From NCBI GenBank assembly GCA_016647705.1, contig CM028340.1, positions 14,337,001 to 14,401,000 on the forward strand: a DNA stretch of 64,000 bases, given 5' to 3'. The notes below the pieces were generated by a model. The model was given only the letters and a program-made list of their open reading frames with translations, was not told the origin of the DNA and searched no databases. The position numbers and the translations under genes are program-made. Positions 1 to 9,787 of this stretch are shown here, piece after piece. This stretch comes from Eucommia ulmoides. Taxonomy: Eukaryota; Streptophyta; Magnoliopsida; Garryales; Eucommiaceae. Every line of letters begins with the position of its first letter. The stretch's first letter is position 1.

Positions 1-152
1 CAAATAAAAAAGTGAATTTTACTTACAAGTAAGGACCATTAAAAAATATCACAGTTAAGATGATCACCTAAATCGATTATAATGGTAGCAAAGGCACATG
101 GATTTTAATGACAATCAATTAAAGATTTTTTTTTTTTTTTTTTTTTGTTTTT

Positions 153-186
<34 letters not shown>

Positions 187-340
187 ATTATAATAAAAAA
201 AAAAAAATTGATGAAATAAATTTTGCAACTGAGTATTGAGATTGTAATTTTCAGTAAAGGACACATTTAAAAATGTCATAATTAAGATGACCAAATAAGT
301 CATATAATAGTAGTAGAATCACATGAATTTCAATAGTAGG
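1..340 (-). repeat. Helitron-family internal repeat, two diverged copies
   Basis: Two diverged copies of one block lie at about 30-118 and 205-340, separated by a poly-T and GT tract (127-187). Read on the - strand, the second copy resembles 63780-63920 at the other end of the window. Both sit inside a 5' Helitron terminus (1220 on -, 63487 on +), so this is probably the interior of the same family. No coding potential; the small ORF here is translated homopolymer. Confidence 0.6.
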
Positions 341-888
341 TAGGTAACATTATTGATTTTTATTTTTTTACATGTTGTCATTAAAAAAATAAATGATTGA
401 TAATAATAATATCAACAAATGTATGAAAGTAAAAAATAAACTCTATGACTATCAAAAATATTAATTTAAAATAATTTCTGTTCTAAATAGAGTGAAACAT
501 ATGATCTATTATTTTCAACATGTATTTTAAAACTACTTAAAATTTCTTAAATTAAATATCTTTAATTATGTCATTGGTTATATATTTTTTTAATTATTTT
601 TATATTTTATATTTCTATTAAATAGTTTGAGTTTTTTTTTTTTCCTGATATATCAAATAGTATTACTTTTAAGTATGCAATACAAAAATGGGTAGACTAA
701 TTTCTTAAATTCTTAAGTACAATTTGTAAATCTAATTTGTGTATAAAATTATTGTAAAAAAAAAAAAAAAAAGTTGTCTATGTTTATATATATATATATA
801 TATATTATTTTATTATAATATGTAGAAATATTAAATTCATTTGTTTTAAAAAAAAAATGAACTTTTTATTTTAAATTTAATGTGAATA
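341..888. other. AT-rich non-coding stretch
   Basis: Nothing coding is visible. The stretch holds homopolymers and a TA microsatellite at about 786-806, and is probably degraded repeat. Confidence 0.6.
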
Positions 889-1076
889 AATTTATAATTT
901 TACTTATACCTTCATATGAATAGTAAAATAAAAAAAAAACGACTTTGACTTTGATAGTTATAAATAATAAGTTAACACAAACACACAAATTTATGATTTT
1001 ACTTATACGTACCTATGAATAGTAAAAGAAAAAAAAAGACTTTCACTTTGATAATTATAAATAATAAGTTAACACA

Positions 1077-1080
<4 letters not shown>
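889..1080 (-). repeat. Tandem pair derived from a Helitron 5' region
   Basis: Two near-identical units (889-986 and 987-1080) each carry an ATTTTACTTATAC block, ATGAATAGTAAAA and AATAAGTTAACACAAAC. The ATTTTAC...ATGAATAGTA part matches, on the - strand, the start of the Helitron copies at 63099 and 63487. A TA microsatellite follows at 1080-1111. Confidence 0.55.
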
Positions 1081-1111
<31 letters not shown>

Positions 1112-1113
<2 letters not shown>

Positions 1114-1220
1114 GGTGAAAATTTTGACCTTTAAATTTCAAAAATTTTGAGGACAAATATGTAAGTTTACATATGTAAATGAATAGTAAAAAAAACTTTG
1201 TTTTATATAATATGTATAGA
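1112..1220 (-). mobile_element. Helitron 5' terminus (fragment)
   Basis: Read on the - strand the element begins TCTATACATATTATATAA at 1220, and continues with ACTATTCATTTACATATG and a GACAAATATG-containing block. This is the same order of blocks as at 63099 and 63487. The TC start and the lack of terminal inverted repeats fit Helitrons. The matching 3' hairpin end lies outside the window or has been lost. Confidence 0.6.
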
Positions 1221-1439
1221 TATAGATTCAAATGAAATAATGGATGATTCTAGAAAAAAATTTGTTTGCGTTATTATATATTTCGATCTCATGAGATAAC
1301 GGGAGAATTAAAAAAAAGATAAAATTTTAGAAATTCTCTGTATTTCAATTGAATGAGATAAGGGAAGATTCCAATTTTTATTAAATAAAAATCTCAAAAC
1401 AAATCTTAAAAAATTTATTTCAATTTTTTTTTGAACAAA

Positions 1440-2470
1440 TTTATAAATTAGTGAGTTGAGAGAGAGATCTCTATACTACCATTGTTTATTCCACAAATGT
1501 AATGAAATTTTGACCTAGTAGGCTTCGGAGGCTGGAGGTCGGGTTCCTCGAACGTTATGGGATCCACAACCAAACTTTGATTAGTCCAAGCTAAAGTCCA
1601 GAGTGGGTACCTACACAAAGGTTCACCAAAGTTGTGCCAAGTGAAGTCCCTTTAGATTGAGAGTAAGAACTCGGGTGATAAAGGTAAATTTATGCTTCAA
1701 GTTAGTGATTGAGCATTACTTGGAGCATTAAATGTCTAACTATTTATAGGAGTATAACACAATTAGCATCGCATAATTAGGGCCCTTATATCGGTTAATT
1801 AGGATAACTTTGCGCGTAACCAATAGAATGGCACGTGAGGAGATTAGCCTAGTAGGCCTGGCCTTCTGACCCAAATGACATGCCCTATGAGTAGCCCATT
1901 TTGCTCTGAGGAGGACAGGATCGTAGGAATGACATAGTCTTGGTCTTCCTCGATGGATAAGATCCTCTGGAAAGGTACTATCGTGATGAGCTCCTTGGAT
2001 CGGGGGCCATGAGAGAGAAATGAAGGCCCAATGAGGCTTATTGATGAGAAATCCGATTAGAGGTAGCCAGGGAAGGCGGAGGCCTTTTGAACGGAGCACA
2101 GACAAAAACAAAGAGGCTTCTTTAAGTTGATGGTCAACTAGGAGTAGCACGACAAGTCGATGGGTGGCCAATTCCAAACGAGGCCTCCTTTGGTGATAAC
2201 CAAGCAAGAGTAGCACGATAGGATGTTGGTTGGCCGATTCCAAATGGGGCTTCCTTTGGTGATAGCTGAGCAAGAGTAGCACGGCTAGCTGGAGATCGAA
2301 TGGTAATGAAGTGGTCCCCATTGAGGGGCCCATATGCACAATTGTCTAGAGTCCCTAGCCTAGGTAGACGCCAACCAAAATCCCTCTCCATCATATATAA
2401 AAAGGGGATGTAGGCTTTCTTCCATATTTCGATTCAATGAGATATCAGAGGAATATAAATAAACACCCTC
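1440..2470 (+). repeat. Unclassified interspersed repeat, LTR-like
   Basis: A segment much richer in GC than its flanks, with no intact ORF. It contains two TATA-like boxes in + orientation (CTATTTATAGGAG near 1739, CATATATAAAAAGG near 2393) and internal tandem repeats. Similar words (ATTTCGAT..CATGAGATA or AATGAGATA) occur on both sides, near 1280, 1345 and 2426. This suggests a promoter-bearing solo LTR or similar insertion, but I could not find exact termini or a target duplication. Confidence 0.35.
2113..2287 (+). repeat. Tandem repeat, 66-67 bp unit, about 2.6 copies
   Basis: Units start at 2113, 2180 and 2246. Each begins GRGGCYTCYTT and contains CAAGAGTAGCACG or a close variant, followed by GGCCRATTCCAAA. 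The long ORFs over it are repeat translations, not a protein family. Confidence 0.7.
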
Positions 2471-2534
2471 CGGTGAATAATATTGTCATTTTTACATATT
2501 TGATAAGTGATCATGATAGGGACATTTTAAAAAG

Positions 2535-2995
2535 ATCGCATAAATTCTATTTTATTTTTTCACAATTAACTTAGATTAATTATAGCCAAAGGAATATTAG
2601 CTAACAAATTTTATTTGGATGTCTCCGGGTGTCTAACATCTTCCCTGATCAATCGAACCCCTGAATCTTTTGAACTGTTGATTTTTACAAGTTTAATTAA
2701 CAGTCATTTATAATTTGTATCATTTAAAAATAAATAAAAAATACTTTCAATATAATTGAGTGATCCAATACAACTATTTAAATTCAATAGAGTGGGGACT
2801 CCTTTTTCTTTTTCTTTTTTTAATTAAAAATCCAATCCAAATTTCCTTAAAGAAGATCGACGCATTTATGCTCTTTTTAGAAAAATCCAAACCCATTTCT
2901 AAAAAGTTCACTCTTTTCAAAAACAAAGACAAAACATCGTATTGGATTTTTCAAAGCGCATCACATCCCCCTAAACCTTTTCTCTAGTTGGGTAA
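2535..2995 (+). repeat. Retroelement-like fragment related to 7130-7420
   Basis: It shares with 7130-7420 an ordered set of words: a TTAGATTAATTA-type block, GTCTCCGGGTGTCTAACATCTTCCC (here shortened to its key words GTCTCCGGGTG and CTAACATCTTCC), an ATCGAACCCCTGAAT box and a GGGGACTC box. Boxes of this kind recur in plant LTR retrotransposon ends. No ORF is supported. Confidence 0.35.
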
Positions 2996-3263
2996 CACCT
3001 TAAGCACCTCTTAAGTATCTAAAACCCCTCCAAAATGGTATCTAATTCTTGTCCTCCTCCAAACTTGATGCAAAATGAGCATTACTACTACTGCATTTTC
3101 AAAATTTTCAATTGAGTCAATTTTTTTTTCTTTTTCCTTAAATTGATGATGATATAATAAAATTGAGTTAAAAAACGTCTCCTTTTTTTATTTTTTTTGG
3201 GTACTCTTTTAGGCTCTGATATAAAATAAAAAATAAAAAAAGAAAGAAAGAAAGAAAGACTTG

Positions 3264-3735
3264 GAGTAATTTTTTGTGAGATTTGATTCTTAGCCTAAGT
3301 ATAAAAGAATTAAGTTAATCTTTAGCATGTTCAAAAAATAGAGGTTCTTCCTTAACCCGTGAAAAAATAATTGTAAAGGTTGATTATAAGCTTGTGAGAA
3401 GAATCATTGTGTAAATGTTTAGTTCCTACCTGGTTAAATGAATTTTAGTGATTTAGTGGGTGTGACTCTCCGTAGGGCTCGGATGACTGGATTAGCCAAA
3501 AGTAACTTGGTGAACCAATATACATCGTGGTATGCTGCATTTTTTTATTTTTTATTTTTTATTTTGGGTGTGTACCTAATTTGTATAACACTTATCTGCT
3601 TCTATATAGATATAATAATTAATTTATGATTAAATTAATTAATTGAATTTTTAAGTGTTAAAAGATAAATACGTGCTTAAATTTTTATAACTACCTAATT
3701 TAACCCCCCCTCCTTCTTAGGTATATCACTGCATG
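3264..3735 (-). mobile_element. 5' fragment of the 2.15 kb LTR family, inverted
   Basis: Read on the - strand this matches the first roughly 450 bp of the three solo LTRs at 17947, 40387 and 59607: the GGGGGGGTTAAAT..GGTAGTT start, the CTTGGTTCACCAAG-type box, CCGAGCCCTACGGAG, and the chain of AGGAAGAACCTCTATTTT and GATTAA words. The TGTTGG terminus is eroded near 3735. At the inner end the copy stops at an AAAG microsatellite (3236-3260), so it is truncated. Confidence 0.75.
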
Positions 3736-3742
3736 TTTCACT

Positions 3743-5576
3743 AAAAAAGAAGAAGATAAAAACGCATTTACGTTATGCGTTTATACGATTCTTTTTCTTC
3801 TTTTTTTTTTATGCATAAGCCCATTGCGTTTCTTGTGAGAAACGCATGAGCTCATGGCCTTGTCTTTGCATGCATGCAGAGACAAGGCCATGAGGTTTTT
3901 TTTTTTAAACAAAAAAAAAACTTTAAATATTTAAAAAAACTGTTGCTATTTGAAATTTAGAAATTGAAAATAAGTCTATTTTCAACTTTATTTTTTTTTG
4001 TATACCCACAAGTGTCCCCACACTTACACAAAGTCTCGTTCAGGGTCTATGGTTATCCATCCCAACAAGTGTTCTTCCGCAAACTCAAATCACTGACTTT
4101 GCAGAGGTCCCTCAATTGTTTTAACTCAAATGGGGCTTAACACTTGAGCTACAATATGTTGGTTTTATTTTCAATTGTATATTTCGCTAAAAGTGTATCA
4201 TTTCTATAAGAGCACGTAATAATTAAATATTAAGTATTTGATATTATAACTGTTGAATTTATTAATTGATGAATATATTTTAATATTTTTTATTTAAAAA
4301 AATTATATTTGTACAAAATTTTATTCCTCATTTATGTTTTTAAAAATATTCTCTTTACAACTTTTTCTCTCTATTTTTTTCAATTTAGTATTTTCTCAAT
4401 CTATAATTTTTATATATATATTTTTTGTAAGATTTTATAGTACTGATATAAAATATTGGCTATGATAATCAGATATTTTATAGTAAAAGTGAGAAGTGCT
4501 AAAAATTACATATCACTTAAAATTTTGAACAAATTTTAAGTAATATTTATATTTAAGTAATTGTTTTATTTTATTATAAATATTTTTATTTTAAGTAATT
4601 TTGAACAATTGTCTTATTTTATTATAAATATATTTATTAAAATAAATATATTTATAATAAAATAAAACAATTACTTAAAATATAAATATTACTTAAACAT
4701 TATTCAAAATTTTAAGCGATGTGTAATTTTTAGCACTTCTCACTTATACTATAAAATATCTGATTACCATAGCTAATATTTTATATCAATATCAATACTA
4801 TAATATCTTACGAAAAGAAATATATAAAAATTATAGATTGAGAAAATACTAAATTGAAAAAAATATAGAGAAAAAGTTCAGAGAGAATATGTTTTAAAAA
4901 AATAAATGAGGAACAAAATTTTGTACAAATATAATTTTTTTAAAATTAAAACTATTAAAATATATTCATCAATTAATAAATTCAGCAGTTATAATGTCAA
5001 ATACTTAATATTTAATTATTACATGCTCTTATAGAAATGATATACTTTTAGCGAAATATACAGTTGAAAATAAAACCAACATATCGTAACTCAAGTGTTA
5101 AGCCTCAATCGAGTTAAAACAGTTGAGGGACCTCTGTAAGGTCAAGGATTCGAGTTTGCGAAAAAATACTTGTTGGGACAAACAGTCATGCACCCCGAAT
5201 AAGATTAGTCTCACATTCTGTGTGAGTATGGGGACACTCATGGGTATACACAAAAAAAATACAGTTGAAAATAGACATATTTTCAATTTCTAAATTTCAA
5301 ATAGCAACAGTTTTTAAATATTTAAAGTTTTTTTTAAAAAAATAAAAAATAAAAAAATCATGGCCTTATCTCTGCATACATGCAAAGACAAGGCCATGAG
5401 CTCATGTGTTTCTCACAAGAAACTCCACGAGCTTATGCGTTTCTTGTGAGAAACCCATAAGTGATTTGCGTTTCTCACAACAAACGCAAATTACTTAAGC
5501 ATTTAAAAAATAAAGAAAAATAAATGCATAACATAAATGCATTTTTATCTTTTTCTTTTTTCTTTTTCTTTTTTGT
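3743..5576. repeat. 1.8 kb near-palindrome (foldback/long-TIR element)
   Basis: Left arm 3743-4638 and right arm 4641-5576 are inverted copies meeting at a centre of about 2 bp near 4639. Matching landmarks are the GATAAAAACGCATTTACGTTATGCG end with its counterpart near 5520-5555, CATGGCCTTGTCTTTGCATG (3856) with its counterpart at 5360-5395, and TTAGCACTTCT (4728) with AGAAGTGCTAA (4493). The left arm has about 47 extra bases from a local duplication near 4590. There is no transposase. The - strand ORF at 5098-5286 lies inside the right arm and is not supported. It could be a foldback or long-TIR DNA element; flanking duplications were not identified. Confidence 0.8.
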
Positions 5577-5872
5577 AAAGAACACAGAAATCATCTGTTT
5601 TTTTGCGTTTTATGAGTGTTTGGTAAATAAGTTAGATTATATCATTTTTCAGAAATTTTTTATTTAATATATAATTGTGTGGTAAAGAACTCTAAATAAT
5701 AATGAAGTAGGAAGATAAAAGGATGTAATTCCCAACTAAATAGCAATAAGGGGGAGATGACTAAGTCTATAAATAAAATGAGGGTATCACATTAATATTT
5801 ACATTCAGTCTTTTGCCTAATACCCTAAAGCAGACTTACTTATTCTCACGCAGGAGATTCTTTGGCCGACAC
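5577..5872. other. Non-coding spacer
   Basis: AT-rich DNA between the palindrome and the hAT element. No gene is visible. Its last part (from about 5830) continues after 6838, so it is the interrupted target of the hAT insertion. Confidence 0.5.
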
Positions 5873-6830
5873 TAGGGGTGTACAAAAAAACTGACGAACC
5901 AAAAAATCGGACAAAATCGACTGAAAAAAACCAAAAAAAAACGCCCCTGATGAAAAAACCGCCTAGTTTGGTTACTATTTGGAGTAAAACCGCAGCCCCG
6001 GTTCGATTGCCAGGTTTAGCACACATGAACCGCGGTTTAACCGCGCCGAACCGAGATCCCTAAAACAATGTCATTTTAGGGTTTGTATATATATATATAT
6101 ATATACATTATACACTCCACGAGCCAGAGGAACCAACCCTAGCGTAGTCGCCTCATCGCTTCTCTCCCGATTGTTCTCTCCCTCACTTTTCTGTCGATCT
6201 CTTTCCACTTCCACGTCGTCCTCTTGCTCCCAGCCATGAGAATAGATCGTAACCCTAAATTGCAATATTTTATGCACCATCGCAACCTTAATTGAACCAT
6301 CGCAGCCCTAATCGTACCATGGAAACCCTAATCGCAAGATTCGCAACCCTAAACAATCGTTCATTCGCCATCACAGATCGTTCGTCTTCATGCCAAAATC
6401 TAGAACGTTGTTGAACGTTGCAGATAGTTGGCAATGCTCAGCCGTTGCAGATCTTTGGCCATTCTCCACCGTGTCAGAGATCCTTGTCGTCCACCATGGC
6501 TGATCCTTCGCAAATCGTTGTCCGCAGTCACAGGTCTAGCCTTCAAATCATTCAGGTAATCTTCATCGATCGTTTTATGAATCTGTTAGTTTTAGTGTTT
6601 CATTTCGTATATGGTTTTCGTTTGTTTAGGGTTTCGATTTCGTTTTCGTGTTGTTGTTCTTCATCCCAAAACCGAAATCGCACCGACCCCGACATAAATC
6701 GTAGGGATGGTTTTTTTCACATGTAGAAACCGAACTGTCAGGAGCGATTTTCAGTATATGAAAACCGAGGACCTCGGTTCAGGGACCAAAAATTGCGAAA
6801 ACTGCACCGAACCGAACCATGCCCACCCTA
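5873..6830. mobile_element. Non-autonomous hAT-type element, 958 bp
   Basis: The ends are TAGGGGTGTACA and, inverted, TAGGGTGGGCATGGTTCGGT. They are flanked by GCCGACAC (5865-5872) and GCCGACAG (6831-6838), an 8 bp target duplication with one mismatch. An 8 bp duplication with short TIRs and subterminal GGTTCGG/AACCG words is the hAT pattern. The interior has a pyrimidine-rich, leader-like stretch with repeated AACCCTAA words (6120-6360) and a TA microsatellite (6086-6108). No transposase is encoded; the ORFs inside have no recognisable product. Confidence 0.8.
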
Positions 6831-6838
6831 GCCGACAG

Positions 6839-7467
6839 CACACTGCTATTCCTTTAGAGCTAATCAATTTTGCAGGCAATCAGTTTTACAGGTTGCGGAG
6901 ATCTTTGGCACGTGGCGGAACCTTTGCACATGCAAGGAATTTTTTGGAAACATCAAAAAGAAAACTATTTTCATACATATATCCAAGACATACATTTATC
7001 TTATGTATCATTTTCCCAAATAAATCCGGATCAAATTGGCAATTTAATCTAACGTTAAAATTCTTCATATCAACACCTTTCGGGGACCAAACTTGTCAAT
7101 TCCATGCATAATTGAGAAGTGGTAATACTAAGGGAATATTTTATTAAAAAAATATTTAGACTAAGATTAATTAGAATTTCATTAGACATAGCTACTATTT
7201 TTAGACGGGCGTCTTTGGTGCGTAACACCGTCCTCTAGCATAATCGACCCCCGAATTATAGCATCTTTCGGTTAGACCATTTTTTATGTAAATTTTTTTG
7301 TCCATTTCAAAATAAAAAAAATTTCAAAGATCTCAATGATCTAGCACAATAATTTAACTCAATATTAGGTGGTGACTCAATTTTGTTTAAAAAATCGATG
7401 CACACAAAGTCCCCCTTTATTTTACCAACAAAAATTGTCCAAAAAAATAAATTCAAAAGTTGTTTAT

Positions 7468-7504
<37 letters not shown>

Positions 7505-8930
7505 AAATTTAATGTGTTATATTAAATATGGAAAGAACTTGAATTGTTGACGTGACTTGATCACCTTGAAATCTTAAATCTCTCGTCATCTAGCAAATTA
7601 GATAAACCGAGTTGAAATAAATAAAGGAATTTTTTTACCGTAAACTCATATATAGGACTTTAATTATGATGAGTCCGATAAGTTTCAGTCCAATTGAAAA
7701 AAAAAATACATTTATTTTTATTTTTTTTATTTCAACAAAACCCACTAATGTACTTGAGGTACCTTATTTATAAGTGGATATATATATTTGTTGAAGTAGT
7801 GGATGTTTGGATTTTTGGAATTTTCATTGATTAATTTTCCACGCAATATATATAGTGGGACTTTGGTTGATTAATTAATGATAGTGAGGTAAAACTTAAG
7901 TATTTGTGCATTTTTGAGGTCCAAAATAACTTACCCATAAATAAAATCGCGAAAGAGCACTTTCGGAAAATATTTCAAATAACGTTCGAACAAAACTATT
8001 TTTCAAACAAGCACATCAAAAGTGATATGCAGTCAAAGTATAAGGGGTTAAAAAATAATTAAGGCTTAATTCCAACTAATTTAAAAATTAAATTAGTACC
8101 GAAAATGTGGGTGCCCCCTCTTGGATTAGAGATAATTGGTGATTAGTCCCAAATAGATGTAATCTATTGTTTGTCCCATATAAAACATAAGTTCTGATTT
8201 AGTTCTTTAAATTAGATTTTGCTTGCGTATTAATCCTGCATGTGTCATGCATTGCGCGCAGAGTATACAAAGAACTTAATAAATAAAAGGATTTTAATTT
8301 TATAGTCTCTAAGAGATTTGCATCTTATAAAATGAACCTTTAACAACCTAAATAAATTTTCAAGACCACACAAAAACTTAGCAACTGGTCCCTAACTTAT
8401 ACCATTTCATTTGGTTCTATTTACATATGCTTCCCACCGGATTCTCTGCAATTCATAGAGAAGAGTATATGGGAAGTGATAGTTCACACTATTACTCTCT
8501 CACTCAAGAAAACAGTCGATTCGTCGAGATTCCTTTGTCCAAAATCGATAACAAATAAACCAAATTAATTGGAAAAAAATTCTCTTTCTAATGATGTATT
8601 TTTCAAATTTCTTAGATCCAATTTCAATGTTTGCGAACATTCATCATGTATGTTTTCTACCGCCCGTTTGGTGATCGACAACATTTTCCTAAAATATAGA
8701 ACATGCTTACCACTAATAAATCGGCCCCTACCATATAGGGCTTCCGTATTTCTAGATTATTGTTCATTGCGAAGACACGCTCGCATCTCAGACCCAGAGC
8801 ATTCGACTGAAACCCTAAATTCGGGTTTGTAAACGGCGCTCTACCGTCTGAAAAAATGACGAGAAAGCTTGAAACGTAGTCCTCTCCGTCGCGAAAGCGA
8901 AAGAACCCCGAACATTGGCAAGGTCAGTGC
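6839..8930. other. Non-coding, repeat-derived
   Basis: No supportable gene. It contains a retroelement-like tag (7130-7420, related to 2535-2995), a poly-T run (about 7468-7500) and AT-rich filler. The MULE described next may begin in the last few hundred bases, but I could not locate its terminal inverted repeat. Confidence 0.5.
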
Positions 8931-9787
8931 GGTTTGGTCCAATGAGTATGTCGATTTGGACTGTGAATGTTTGTAAATATTGTGAATGTCCATGATTTGG
9001 CTGGGGCATAATACAATGCCCCACGTGTTTTATGCTTTTCGGCGATTGTTTTTTAATGTAGAATTTTCTTGTGGGTCACCATTTTTACTTTTGATAATGT
9101 TCTAATAAGTGTGCACTTTTTTTTTTTGTGGCTAGCGTGTGTGAATGTTCTTACATTTTACAAAGCATGCTCCGATTTGTTTGTGACTGTTCTTACATGA
9201 AACTTATTTGTTTGTTGATGTACTATCTTGTGTATGTTCAATTGATTGTGAATGTCCGTGCATCTGTGTGAATGTCAAAATGTTAACATGCATATGTTTC
9301 CATTGTACCCCTGTATTTGTTCTTTATGCTATGTTGAAGGTCCGATTAAATGTTTGGGGTCCATGTTCCCGTGAATTGTTTTGACGAATGTTTACTTCCG
9401 GGTTTTGTTATTTTTTGTGAATGATCTGATAAGAGTGCCTAATGTGACTGTGTGCTAATTTTTACAATGCCATTAGATTGTAAATATGTACAACTTAGGT
9501 TGTGAATGTCCATCGTTGTTCCAATTTGGGAATGTTCTTACACGACCTTAACCTGCTGATGTAGTTTGTTGGTGTAAATGTTCAATCGATTATGAATGTT
9601 CCTAGTCTTGTGAATGTCCATGTCTTCTATTTGTCTACTTCTTGTGCGTTGTTTATGAATGTTTACTTTAGTGCATGCACATATGCTAACATTCTCTCTT
9701 TCAAAAAAATGGTTTATAGCATTGTGGATTGTGAAGTCGAAGACTGAAAATAAGTCCCAATCTCAGAGCAGATAGTTTTCGTAACGA

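Noticed and set aside
115..303. 62-codon ORF with Lys and Phe runs
   Set aside because: It is translated homopolymer and microsatellite.
1740..2339. 199-codon - strand ORF with Leu-rich repeated stretches
   Set aside because: The repetition comes from the 66-67 bp tandem repeat below it, and no family is recognisable.
5878..6726. Several ORFs within the hAT element as a captured gene
   Set aside because: They are short and overlapping, with no domain; the leader-like composition alone does not support a gene.
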